46,555 nt of DNA. Origin: Parashewanella hymeniacidonis. GTDB lineage: Bacteria; Pseudomonadota; Gammaproteobacteria; Enterobacterales; Shewanellaceae. The position numbers and the translations under genes are program-made. Positions 1 to 9,004 of this stretch are shown one piece after another (the first letter of the stretch is position 1; each line of letters starts with the position of its first letter). The notes below the pieces were generated by a model, which worked only from the letters and a program-made list of their open reading frames with translations, was not told the DNA's origin and searched no databases. The DNA lies in assembly GCF_016900895.1 (NCBI RefSeq), contig NZ_JAFEUN010000022.1, positions 1 to 46,555 of the forward strand, given 5' to 3'.

Positions 1-158
1 TACAACTCAATGAATGATATCAACAGCATGACATGATGATTAGATCGGTCAAATGATCGTGAAAAATAGTGAGTTGAGTGCAGGTATTTTGTTCATTTAA
101 CTTTCAGAGTGCTGAATAGTTACGATTAATAAAGAATTCAGTAAAAATTTATTATAAA

Positions 159-2246
159 TTAGAGCTCTAGCTCGTTTTGCAGTGGTGATAGATAGCTGTT
201 TTCGAACTCTTCTTTTGAGAGCGGTTTACTGAATAAAAACCCTTGGCCAATATGGCATTGATGCTCTTTAAGCCATTCCAGTTGCTTTTTTTCATCAATG
301 CCTTCTGCCACAATATCAAAGTTCATTTGTTCTCCGAGCAACAATATTGTCTTTGCGATTGCGTCATTTTCAGGCAGACCTTCTACAAAGGCACGATCAA
401 TTTTTAAGGTACTAATAGGCAATAGCTTTAAATAAGACAGCGAAGAATATCCAGTCCCAAAATCATCAATAGCAACGCTAAATCCAGCTTTTTGCAATTG
501 CTCTATACGAGCGATGGCTAATTGAATATTATTAATGAACGAGCCCTCAGTAATTTCGATTTCTAATAAATTTGGTGCAATATTATTTATATGTGTCGCT
601 GCTTTGATTTGTTTTATTAAATTTGGATCAACAAAGTGCCTTGCGGCAACATTGATTGCGATTTTGGGTACCTGATTATAGCTTTTTGACCAGTGAGCTA
701 TCGTTCTGCAAGCATCTTTAATGACCCATCGACCTAGGGCGATGATTAAGTTAGATTGCTCAGCGATAGGAATAAATTTAGCTGGTGAAATCAGTTTACC
801 TTCTTTTTCCCAACGAATAAGTGCTTCTGCACCGCATACTCTACCTGTTGTTAAATCGATTTTCGGTTGATAAAAAAGCTGCAGCTCACCGAGTGGTTCG
901 GCACTGTCGAGTTCACGCATAATAGTAGAGTGCAATTCTGCTTCTAATTCTAATGAAGCAACTGCATTTTCGGTCATTTTGTGGTTGAAAAATTCCCAAT
1001 TTCCATATTCAAGATCTTTAGCGTTATACATTGCGGTTTCAGCACGACGAATCAAATCTTCCGCTGTGTGCCCATCATCGGGAAATAATACGATACCAAC
1101 AGCGGCGTCAGGGTGAAGCTCATGACCATTAAGTTGAAGTGGCAGCTGAATTTGTTCCAATAGTTTGCGCGCAAATTCGCCAGCTCGGTTTGGGTCTTGA
1201 ATATCATTAACTACAATCGCAAATTCGTCGCCACCTAAGCGTGCAACGACTCCCTTCTCTCCAGTGTGGCGTTTTAAAGTTCTAGCAACTCTTGTTAGAT
1301 ATCGGTCACCTATGTCATGCCCTAAAGAGTCATTGATGTTTTTAAAACGGTCTAAATCAATGTAAAAAATAGCGAATGTGCGTCGTTGGTTTTTAGCGCG
1401 TTGAATTGCAATTTGTACGGTTTCAAGCAGTAAAGTACGGTTTGGCAGTCCTGTTAATGTATCTTTTGTTGCCAATTTTCGTAACTTAGCTTGTGTTGCG
1501 TCAAATTGAATTAGAATCTGATTGAACTTTGTTACTAAGGTGCCTAATTCGCTTTTTCTATGATGCACTAAACGAGGGAGTAAACTGTCTTTAGGTGCTT
1601 CAGGGTTAATTCTATCCATAGATTCACAGATGTGTACAACTGGCCGTGTCAGAAATTGATGGAACACAAACGCAAGGATAACCGTTAAGCCAAATGCTCC
1701 GCTCAAAGAGATCAAAAACGTATGCTTGAGATGTGTTGTAAGCTGCGAACTTATGTACTGTTCGTCATAGCTAAGGGTTACTTTGGCGAAAGGTTTTTTA
1801 GTTGCAGTGCTTACTTTTGTAAAGAGTAATCCTGTCCTATAGAGTAAGTGAGTGCTAGTTTCTGCCTCATCAACAAAACTTGCAACGGTATTAGAAATGA
1901 ATGATTGAGGTATTTTCTGTTGCTTATTAGCACTGAAAAAACGTCCCCCATTGCTGAGCTCAACTTCAACAGATTTTACCCAAGGCAAATTGAGCGATAA
2001 GTCGACCAACTTTTCAGCCAATGGCAGCGTTTCAGTGTTCCTGTCTTGAAGACTGACTTGCTCTAAACGCTGAATGAGTTGTTGCTGATTCGCTTTTAGT
2101 CGGTGTTGTTCAGACTTTACGGTGATAATAAATTCGATGACAAAAATGAATACAGCAAACAGCAGCGTTGTTTTTAGCGCCAGAAATGCCTGCTTCCAAG
2201 TTAAAGAAGAAAATATTGCTGTCATCCTTGAAGCTCTTTTTCCCAA
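159..2246 (-). CDS. Membrane GGDEF/EAL c-di-GMP turnover protein
   Basis: This 695-residue inner-membrane protein is predicted to make and/or degrade cyclic di-GMP. A membrane segment lies at about residues 22-43, followed by a periplasmic sensor region, a second membrane segment at about 176-198 and a HAMP-like linker. The GGDEF domain has an intact GGDEF at 338-342. The position of the RxxD inhibitory site just upstream is occupied by G-E-K-G, so product inhibition is probably absent. The EAL domain keeps EAL at 474-476 and the DDFGTGYSS loop near 594, so phosphodiesterase activity looks possible. Residue 8 is an alternative start methionine. It is divergent from pnp, the position that a GGDEF/EAL gene also holds in Shewanella as I remember it. 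Which activity dominates cannot be read from the sequence. Confidence 0.93.
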   Translation of the reverse strand: MGKRASRMTAIFSSLTWKQAFLALKTTLLFAVFIFVIEFIITVKSEQHRLKANQQQLIQRLEQVSLQDRNTETLPLAEKLVDLSLNLPWVKSVEVELSNGGRFFSANKQQKIPQSFISNTVASFVDEAETSTHLLYRTGLLFTKVSTATKKPFAKVTLSYDEQYISSQLTTHLKHTFLISLSGAFGLTVILAFVFHQFLTRPVVHICESMDRINPEAPKDSLLPRLVHHRKSELGTLVTKFNQILIQFDATQAKLRKLATKDTLTGLPNRTLLLETVQIAIQRAKNQRRTFAIFYIDLDRFKNINDSLGHDIGDRYLTRVARTLKRHTGEKGVVARLGGDEFAIVVNDIQDPNRAGEFARKLLEQIQLPLQLNGHELHPDAAVGIVLFPDDGHTAEDLIRRAETAMYNAKDLEYGNWEFFNHKMTENAVASLELEAELHSTIMRELDSAEPLGELQLFYQPKIDLTTGRVCGAEALIRWEKEGKLISPAKFIPIAEQSNLIIALGRWVIKDACRTIAHWSKSYNQVPKIAINVAARHFVDPNLIKQIKAATHINNIAPNLLEIEITEGSFINNIQLAIARIEQLQKAGFSVAIDDFGTGYSSLSYLKLLPISTLKIDRAFVEGLPENDAIAKTILLLGEQMNFDIVAEGIDEKKQLEWLKEHQCHIGQGFLFSKPLSKEEFENSYLSPLQNELEL

Positions 2247-2349
2247 AATTTATAACCAGTTAGTGCCTAAATGAGGCATTTATCATGAAATATTTGTGAT
2301 ATCCACGATAGATCAGTATAGGTGCTTTATTCATGTACTGTATTTAAAG

Positions 2350-2355
2350 TATACT
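2350..2355 (+). promoter_or_regulatory. Candidate -10 box for pnp
   Basis: TATACT lies about 40 bp before the pnp start. A weak -35 (TTATTC, 2327-2332) sits 17 bp upstream. This is a sigma70-like arrangement judged by eye only. A short hairpin with arms TGCCT/AGGCA sits further upstream, near 2262-2277. Confidence 0.35.
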
Positions 2356-2395
2356 TATGCCCGAAAATTAAGGTAAATATTAAGGAATGGGTCTA

Positions 2396-4504
2396 GTGAA
2401 TCCTATTGTAAAGAGTTTTGAATACGGTCAGCATACCGTTACTTTGGAAACCGGAGTTATTGCACGTCAAGCTGACGCAGCAGTTCTAGCAAGTATGGGC
2501 GACACCACTGTATTAGTGACTGTCGTTGGTAAAAAAGATACCGACTTGAGCCGTGGATTTTTTCCATTAACGGTTAACTACCAAGAAAAGACGTATGCGG
2601 CTGGTAAAATTCCAGGTGGTTTCTTCAAACGTGAAGGCCGTCCATCGGAAGATGAAACTCTTATTGCTCGTTTAATCGACCGTCCTATCCGTCCATTATT
2701 CCCTAATGGTTTCATGAACGAAGTTCAAGTAATCATTACTGTTGTTTCTGTTGATCCAAACATTGAGCCAGATATTATTTCAATGATTGGTACTTCAGCG
2801 GCATTGTCTATTTCTGGTATCCCGTTCAACGGCCCATTGGGTGCGGCACGCGTTGGATACAAAGATGGCGAATATGTTCTAAACCCGAACATCGATCAAA
2901 AAGACGGTAGTCAACTTGATTTAGTTGTTGCTGGTACACAATCTGCAGTACTAATGGTTGAGTCAGAAGCAAAAGCATTGCCTGAAGAAGTAATGCTAGG
3001 TGCTGTGGTATATGGTCATGACCAACAACAAGTTGTTGTTGATGCCATTACAGAGTTCAAAGCAGAAGTTGCTAAGCCTGAGTGGGATTGGACTGCGCCA
3101 GAGCAAAACGAAGACTTATACGCAAAAATCAAAACTATTGCTGAAGACGCAATGGGTAAAGCGTATGAAATCACAGCTAAGCATGAACGCCGTGATGCAG
3201 TAATTGAATTGAAAAACAACGCTAAAGACCAAATGGTTGCAGAAGATGCAGACATTGACTTGGGCGAAGTTGATAAGTTACTAGGTACTCTAGAGAAAAA
3301 CGTTGTTCGTGGCCGTATCATCCGTGGCGAGCCTCGTATCGACGGTCGTGAGCCTGATATGGTTCGTGGTCTAGATGTTTTAGCTGGCGTATTACCACGT
3401 ACTCATGGTAGTGCTGTGTTTACTCGTGGTGAAACCCAAGCATTAGTTGCTGCGACGCTTGGTACTGAACGTGATGCTCAAAAAATTGATAGCATCATGG
3501 GCGAAAGAACAAATCGCTTTATGCTTCATTATAACTTCCCTCCTTATTCTGTTGGTGAAACAGGTATGGTTGGTTCGCCTAAGCGTCGTGAAATTGGTCA
3601 CGGTAAGCTAGCATGGCGTGGTATTAATGCAGTTATGCCATCAGAAACTGAATTCCCGTACTCAGTACGAGTTGTATCAGAGATCACTGAATCAAATGGT
3701 TCAAGCTCAATGGCTTCTGTTTGTGGTACTTCTCTTGCACTTATGGATGCAGGTGTGCCAATCAAGGCTTCTGTTGCTGGTATTGCAATGGGTCTTGTTA
3801 AAGAAGGTGATGACTTCGTAGTACTTTCTGACATTTTGGGTGATGAAGATCACTTAGGTGATATGGACTTTAAAGTAGCTGGTACTCGTGGTGGTATTAC
3901 AGCTCTTCAAATGGACATCAAGATTGAAGGTATCACGAAAGAGATCATGGACATTGCGCTTCAACAAGCAATGGGCGCTCGTATCCACATTCTAAACGTG
4001 ATGGATTCAGCTATTGGTAGTCACCGTGATGATATTTCTGATCACGCTCCACGTATCACAACTATCAAAATCAACCCAGAGAAAATCCGTGATGTTATCG
4101 GTAAAGGTGGCGCAGTTATTCGTGCACTTACTGAAGAAACGAACACAACGATTGAGCTGGATGATGATGGTTCAGTTCGTATTGCTTCTTCAAGCGGTGA
4201 CGATACTCGCGAAGCGATTCGTCGTATTGAAGAATTAACGGCTGAGGTTGAAGTGGGTCGTATCTATGACGGTAAAGTTATCCGTATCGTAGACTTCGGT
4301 GCATTCGTTAACATTCTTCCTGGTAAAGACGGTCTAGTTCACATTTCACAAATCAGTGAAGAGCGTGTAGCTAACGTATCTGACCATTTACAAATGGGTC
4401 AAGAAGTTAAAGTTAAGGTAATGGAAGTTGATCGCCAAGGCCGTGTACGTCTTTCTATTAAAGAAGCAGTAGAAAAGAAAGTTGCTGAAGAAAACGCAGA
4501 GTAA
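2396..4504 (+). CDS. pnp: Polyribonucleotide nucleotidyltransferase (PNPase)
   Basis: PNPase is the phosphorolytic 3'-5' exoribonuclease of mRNA turnover and a degradosome component. Two RNase PH folds are visible, with the catalytic-region motif [15 protein letters not shown] in the second. A KH domain ([11 protein letters not shown]) and a C-terminal S1 domain ([19 protein letters not shown]) follow. I chose the GTG at 2396 over the in-frame ATG at 2387. The Shine-Dalgarno AAGGA at 2382-2386 directly abuts that ATG but is 9 nt from the GTG, and the protein then begins [15 protein letters not shown] as in other PNPases. This gives 702 residues against about 711 in E. coli. rpsO, its usual upstream partner, is not adjacent here; a GGDEF/EAL gene on the other strand lies upstream. 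Confidence 0.98.
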   Translation: MNPIVKSFEYGQHTVTLETGVIARQADAAVLASMGDTTVLVTVVGKKDTDLSRGFFPLTVNYQEKTYAAGKIPGGFFKREGRPSEDETLIARLIDRPIRPLFPNGFMNEVQVIITVVSVDPNIEPDIISMIGTSAALSISGIPFNGPLGAARVGYKDGEYVLNPNIDQKDGSQLDLVVAGTQSAVLMVESEAKALPEEVMLGAVVYGHDQQQVVVDAITEFKAEVAKPEWDWTAPEQNEDLYAKIKTIAEDAMGKAYEITAKHERRDAVIELKNNAKDQMVAEDADIDLGEVDKLLGTLEKNVVRGRIIRGEPRIDGREPDMVRGLDVLAGVLPRTHGSAVFTRGETQALVAATLGTERDAQKIDSIMGERTNRFMLHYNFPPYSVGETGMVGSPKRREIGHGKLAWRGINAVMPSETEFPYSVRVVSEITESNGSSSMASVCGTSLALMDAGVPIKASVAGIAMGLVKEGDDFVVLSDILGDEDHLGDMDFKVAGTRGGITALQMDIKIEGITKEIMDIALQQAMGARIHILNVMDSAIGSHRDDISDHAPRITTIKINPEKIRDVIGKGGAVIRALTEETNTTIELDDDGSVRIASSSGDDTREAIRRIEELTAEVEVGRIYDGKVIRIVDFGAFVNILPGKDGLVHISQISEERVANVSDHLQMGQEVKVKVMEVDRQGRVRLSIKEAVEKKVAEENAE

Positions 4505-4561
4505 TTTAATTTGAAGGATTGCATTAAGTTACAATTCTGAGATTTAAAATATTACTTATTT

Positions 4562-4589
4562 AAAAGGAGATCTTCGGATCTCCTTTTTT
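4562..4589 (+). terminator. Rho-independent terminator after pnp
   Basis: A perfect stem AAAAGGAGATC / GATCTCCTTTT closes on a TTCG tetraloop and is followed by a T run. It separates pnp from nlpI. Confidence 0.92.
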
Positions 4590-4645
4590 GTTACCTGATG
4601 AGTTGTTATAGTTGCTCAGTTTTCTAATTTTCAAAGGCTTTTTAG

Positions 4646-5518
4646 ATGAAATTGAATTTGCGTGTACTGTTAACCTTGGTTTTTGCTGGTTGGTTAACGG
4701 GTTGTGCAACGACACAAAAGGGATTGTTGTTTGAGCCTGTTCTTCCTAATTATCAAACCGAACTTAATATTGCCAAGCTCAACGATATTCTTTCTACGGT
4801 GAAATTGACCGAACAGCAACGTGCACGTTTTCATTATGACCGTGGTGTTTTGTATGACAAAGTAGGGCTAAGGTTACTCGCACGTTACGACTTTAGACAA
4901 GCGCTAAAGGTTAATCCTCGTTTAGCTGACGCTTATAACTTTCTAGGTATTTATTACACTCAAGAAGGGGATTTTGATAATGCGTATGAAGCTTTTGACT
5001 CAGTCTTAGAGCTTGCCCCAAATTATGACTATGCCCATTTGAATTTAGGCATCGCATTGTATTACGGAAAACGTAATAAACTCGCTAGTCAAAATCTTGA
5101 AGAGTTTTATAAAGTTGATACTCATGATGGGTATCGTGTTTTATGGCTCTTCATTGCTAACAGAGAAAATGATAAGAAAGCGGCTTTGGAAACGTTAAAA
5201 ACTCAGCGTGAACAGCTAAACCCTGAAGCTTGGAGTACGGTTCTTGTCGACTATTATTTGGGTAAAGTTTCTGAGTCTGCGCTACTTAAATACGCAAAAG
5301 AAAACCTGAATGCTGAACAACCTGACGTTGAGTACACTGAGCGCCTTTGTGAAGCCTACTTTTATATGGCTAAGCAAGCTAGAATGAAAGGCAACAATAA
5401 AAAAGCAGTCGAATACTTAAAGCTTGTTTTAGCGACGAATGTGCATGACTTTGTTGAGTATCGCTATGCTGGAATTGAGCTGAGTTTAGCTGAGAAAGCG
5501 TTGTTAGAATTAAAATAA
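4646..5518 (+). CDS. nlpI: Lipoprotein NlpI (TPR adaptor)
   Basis: NlpI is an outer-membrane-anchored TPR lipoprotein. In E. coli it acts as adaptor for the protease Prc and for peptidoglycan hydrolases. The signal peptide ends in the lipobox LTGC with the lipidated cysteine at residue 20. TPR helices follow from about residue 60, for example the segments ending in LKVNPRLADAYNFLG and LELAPNYDYAHLNLG. The length of 290 residues matches E. coli NlpI (294). It follows pnp, its usual neighbour, but the strong terminator between them suggests its own promoter in the 4590-4645 gap. Confidence 0.95.
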   Translation: MKLNLRVLLTLVFAGWLTGCATTQKGLLFEPVLPNYQTELNIAKLNDILSTVKLTEQQRARFHYDRGVLYDKVGLRLLARYDFRQALKVNPRLADAYNFLGIYYTQEGDFDNAYEAFDSVLELAPNYDYAHLNLGIALYYGKRNKLASQNLEEFYKVDTHDGYRVLWLFIANRENDKKAALETLKTQREQLNPEAWSTVLVDYYLGKVSESALLKYAKENLNAEQPDVEYTERLCEAYFYMAKQARMKGNNKKAVEYLKLVLATNVHDFVEYRYAGIELSLAEKALLELK

Positions 5519-5520
5519 AT

Positions 5521-5540
5521 TTAACTTAACTTAACTTAAC
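5521..5540. repeat. (TTAAC)x4 microsatellite
   Basis: Four perfect copies of TTAAC start 2 nt after the nlpI stop codon. The array is intergenic, so changes in copy number should not alter a protein. Confidence 0.9.
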
Positions 5541-5668
5541 TCATGCTGGTGAAAGGTTACCTAGAGTAGCTTTTTTTCTGCCAATCACTGCAGAGAAGTG
5601 CAAGCACAGTCCAATGAGAAATAACGGATTAGCTTGGATTTCTACTGCCGTTATCAACCTAAAGTGTT

Positions 5669-7306
5669 CTATATAATACAAGCAATTTCCTGAGTGATGA
5701 CATTCAAAATGTGGTGATTTAATGAATAATCAATCGGCAAGTCGATCACATGAACACCTTCGCCATAGAGCGCTGCCTCCAAAACAGTTTCAAACTCGTC
5801 ATGAGATTGTGGTCTGTGCCCAACAGCACCAAAGCTTTCTGCATACTTCACAAAGTCAGGGTTATTAAAATCTAATCCAAAATCTTTAAAGCCTTTGCCT
5901 TTTTGTTTCCACTTGATCATGCCATAAGCGTTATCGTTTAAGATAATTACGACCAGATCGAGTTTCATACGAACAGCGGTTTCAAGCTCTTGTGAATTCA
6001 TCATAAAGCCACCATCACCATTAATGGAGACGACTTTTTTAGAAGGATTAAGCTGTTTGGCGACCATTGCCGATGGAAGTCCTGCTCCCATAGTAGCAAG
6101 CGCATTATCGAGAAGAAGTGTATTGCTTGAGTGGCAAGCATAATTACGTGCGAACCAAATTTTATAAATGCCATTATCGAGTGTTACTATGTCTTCATCA
6201 TCCAAACGCTTTCGCAACACTCGAACTAATCGTTGAGGCAGTATGGGAAAGCGCTTGTCATCAAAATATTCTGAAACCTTTTCATCAACGAATTGCTTAA
6301 CTCTTTTAAAGTAACTGAGATCTTGGGTTAATTCTTTTGTGACGCATGTCAGTGCTTCAACAGTATCGCTGATGTCCCCTGCAATGTTCAGTTGCGGAAA
6401 GTACACTTCGTCACATCGTGCTGGAAAGAAATTGATGTGAATGACTTTAGTGCCGCCCTGTTCCATAAAAAAAGGCGGTTTTTCTACAATGTCATGACCC
6501 ACATTAATAATTAAATCAGCCTTTTCAATTGCACAGTGCAAAAAGTCGTTTTCAGATAATGCGGATGTGCCTAGAAATTGTGGGTGCCTCTCATCAACAA
6601 CACCTTTTCCCATTTGAGTATTGAAAAAATAGATACCCGTTTTATCGATAAATTTTGTCAGTGCTTCTGTTGATGACTTCCTATTTGCGCCTGCACCTAT
6701 CAATAGCAACGGTCTTTCACATGCGTCAATCATTTCAATTGCATGCTGGATGCAAACCGGATTTGCCTGTGAACGACGACATTGAATCACATCATAAATT
6801 TCTGAATCAGTAATAGACGCTGCTATGTCCTCAGGCAGCTCAATGTAGGCGGCTCCAGGGCGTTCTTCGCTGGTTAATCGAAATACCTCTCTGATCATAT
6901 AAGGGACATTATTGCCATCACTGATTTGCTCAGAGTATTTTGTTATTGGTTTCATCAAACCAACGACATCTACAAGTTGAAAGCGGCCTTGTTTGGATTT
7001 TCGAATGGGCTTTTGTCCGCCTAACATTATCATTGGCATCGCACCTAGTTGAGCATAAGCAGCCGAAGTAACAAAATTGGTGGCACCGGGACCTAGGGTG
7101 GATAGACATACGCCAGGTTTGCCGGTAAGGCGACCATAAGTTGCGGCCATGAAGCCAGCAGATTGTTCATGACGAGTAAGAATGAGCTGAATTGAAGAAT
7201 CAACGAGTGAATTTAAAAAGTCTAGATTCTCTTCGCCGGGAATCCCGTATATAAACTCGACGCCTTCATTTTCTAATGCTTTTACGAATAAATCCGAAGT
7301 TTTCAT
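5669..7306 (-). CDS. ThDP-dependent acetolactate synthase-like enzyme
   Basis: This 545-residue protein has the three-domain layout of the acetolactate synthase / pyruvate oxidase family. The N-terminal pyrimidine-binding domain contains the conserved glutamate E47 in RHEQSAGFMAATYGR and the STLGPGATN motif. A central domain follows, then a C-terminal pyrophosphate-binding domain with the ThDP/Mg motif starting GDGGFMMNS and ending NDN. Family members condense two pyruvates to acetolactate or decarboxylate other 2-oxo acids. No small regulatory (ACT) subunit gene is adjacent, so a catabolic or different 2-oxoacid role is more likely than branched-chain amino acid synthesis. The gene stands alone between nlpI and a decayed peptidase gene. 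Substrate is not decided by the sequence. Confidence 0.88.
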   Translation of the reverse strand: MKTSDLFVKALENEGVEFIYGIPGEENLDFLNSLVDSSIQLILTRHEQSAGFMAATYGRLTGKPGVCLSTLGPGATNFVTSAAYAQLGAMPMIMLGGQKPIRKSKQGRFQLVDVVGLMKPITKYSEQISDGNNVPYMIREVFRLTSEERPGAAYIELPEDIAASITDSEIYDVIQCRRSQANPVCIQHAIEMIDACERPLLLIGAGANRKSSTEALTKFIDKTGIYFFNTQMGKGVVDERHPQFLGTSALSENDFLHCAIEKADLIINVGHDIVEKPPFFMEQGGTKVIHINFFPARCDEVYFPQLNIAGDISDTVEALTCVTKELTQDLSYFKRVKQFVDEKVSEYFDDKRFPILPQRLVRVLRKRLDDEDIVTLDNGIYKIWFARNYACHSSNTLLLDNALATMGAGLPSAMVAKQLNPSKKVVSINGDGGFMMNSQELETAVRMKLDLVVIILNDNAYGMIKWKQKGKGFKDFGLDFNNPDFVKYAESFGAVGHRPQSHDEFETVLEAALYGEGVHVIDLPIDYSLNHHILNVITQEIACII

Positions 7307-7513
7307 TTCCTATCCTGAATACGAATAATCTAAGTAAGTATAGAAAAACATTTGTGGTTCGTTGGGCTAAACTGTTTTTATATGAAATTGATGAGTTTGT
7401 TTCTACGTTAGGACAGAAATATGCGTAATACATATGTGCCTTTTTAACTGCAACACTGCTTTTATTTTACCCCCCTTTTGTCCATCGCTTAGCAAACCAA
7501 TAAACAGAAACAA

Positions 7514-8637
7514 ATGAGCGAGTTTATCCAGAGCAATAAAGGCCAAGCCATTAACGACCTACAGCTCTGGGGTTTAAAAGCTATTGGGTTAACTCACCGC
7601 AAAGGGCTGGCAATCTATTTTCTACTTACAGTGAAAACAATGGCAACTGTATTTTAATGATTGGGCATCTCGATACTGTGTTTGCTAAAGAGTCTCCGTG
7701 TCAGAAGTTTGTTTTAGACGGAGATAAAGCTCATGGCCCTGGTGTTGTCGATAATAAAGGCGGGAATCTTGTTATCCGTTATGCGATGAAAGCATTAGCA
7801 CATACTAATCAGCTTAAGGGGAAGTGCATTTTTGTTGCGCTAATGGGGGATGAAGAAAGCAGCATTGGTGGAGCCAAACTGGATAGGCAAAACTTAATCA
7901 AATTCGCTAAAAAATCGAAAGCCGCACTCGGGTTTGAATGGCAAATTGCCAATAAAGGCACAATTGCAAGGCGTGGCTATACGAGCTGGAAGTTAACCAG
8001 CTCTGCAACGGCCATTCATTCTTCCAGAATCTTCTCTAAGGAAGTCGGGTTTGGCTCAGCTTATGAGCAAGCTAGGGTGCTAAATACCTTCCGTAAAGCG
8101 TTTTCAGACAGTAATGGTTTGACGGTCAATCCAGGGGAAATCGTGGGTGGCTCCTCGGTTAAGTTAAAAACTGAGAAAGACTGCGAAGGTTATGGTAAAG
8201 ATAATATCACGGCAGGTATTGTCGTGAGTGAAGGTGACCAGAGGTTTAAAACCCAAGCGCAGCTCAAGAATGCAAAAGTGATGATGGAAAAAATTGTTGC
8301 CACACCGCTTCTTAAAACCAAAAGTAAAATTGAGTTTGTCGATGAAAAACCCGCAATGGCGGCAACACCTGAAAATATGGCAATTTTCAATAAATATGCT
8401 GAGATAGCAGCACAAGTGGGAGAGCATAATATTACACCGCTTGATGCTAGTAAGAGAGGAGCTGCAGATATAAACCACGTTGCCCCTTTTGTTCCAACGC
8501 TTGGTGGGGTAGGTGTATTAGGTACAGGTCTGCATTCAGTTCAAGAAACGATTGATCTTGCAAGTTTTCCAAAAGCAATGCTGAAAACAGCGCTACTGGT
8601 AAACGCCATTTCGATGGATAGCTACACAATCAAATAA
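7514..8637 (+). pseudogene. Decayed M20-family metallopeptidase
   Basis: The open frame 7657-8637 (326 codons) encodes most of a glutamate-carboxypeptidase-like M20 protein. It has GHLDTVF, GPGVVDNKGG, GDEESS and a C-terminal HSVQETID, which carry the expected metal ligands and catalytic glutamate. It lacks the N-terminus. In the same frame upstream, codons from about 7561 read TALGFKSYWVNSPQRAGNLF, which is typical family sequence before GHLDTV. Just before that, frame 2 from the ATG at 7514 reads MSEFIQSNKGQAINDLQ, the expected start of the mature domain. The two pieces are in different frames, and about 20-30 codons of the usual N-terminal segment are missing between them. A degraded signal-peptide-like stretch with stops lies at about 7440-7510. 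A short product from the ATG at 7657 is possible but would lack the first strands of the catalytic domain. Confidence 0.85.
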
Positions 8638-8656
8638 ACAATATGACTTATGGGAT

Positions 8657-8815
8657 ATAAAAATAGCAATCTTTGAGCGTTATCTTTCTTTATGGGGCTA
8701 GTTCGTCATTGTTGTCGGTATTGCATTCGGCAGTTTAATGCCAAGTGCCTTCGGCTACATTGCTATGCTTGAATATGCTCATGTAAAGTTACTCATCCAT
8801 TTGAATCAATGCTGA
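8657..8815 (+). pseudogene. ACR3 arsenite permease N-terminal relic
   Basis: Translated in the frame starting at 8657, this stretch reads KIAIFERYLSLWG, then a TAG stop at 8699-8701, then FVIVVGIAFGSLMPSAFGY and IAMLEYAHVKLL before a TGA. The pattern FERYLSLW ... G.A.G...P ... LEYA matches the first membrane segments of ACR3-family arsenite efflux permeases as I know them. The in-frame stop and the loss of everything after about 50 codons show it is dead. Identification is by eye and should be confirmed by a translated search. Confidence 0.65.
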
Positions 8816-8835
8816 ATATGTTAGACATTTGACCT

Positions 8836-8916
8836 GCTGGGCCTTTATTTAAAGAGGGTGAAGAAATGATCCTTGATGATTCTGGGCAAAGACCTGTTTC
8901 TGATATTGATACTTAG
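8836..8916 (+). other. Short orphan reading frame, probable gene tail
   Basis: After the ACR3-like relic, a frame reads AGPLFKEGEEMILDDSGQR and then PVSDIDT before a stop. It looks like the C-terminal end of a lost protein rather than random translation. I do not recognise the family. The rest of the gap from 8638 to 9004 shows no intact gene. Confidence 0.3.
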
Positions 8917-9004
8917 TTATGACTTTTGCCTTTTTCGTTGTATCTGCACGTCAGATCAGCGAAAATAGCGCCAATTTTGTATTTCCTTTTGATAGAAGAA
9001 ATCA

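Noticed and set aside
3016-3321. 101-codon minus-strand frame inside pnp
   Set aside because: Antisense shadow of a strongly conserved gene.
5521-5540. Possible CRISPR-like repeat
   Set aside because: The array is a 5-bp microsatellite without spacers; no CRISPR array or cas gene was seen anywhere in the window.
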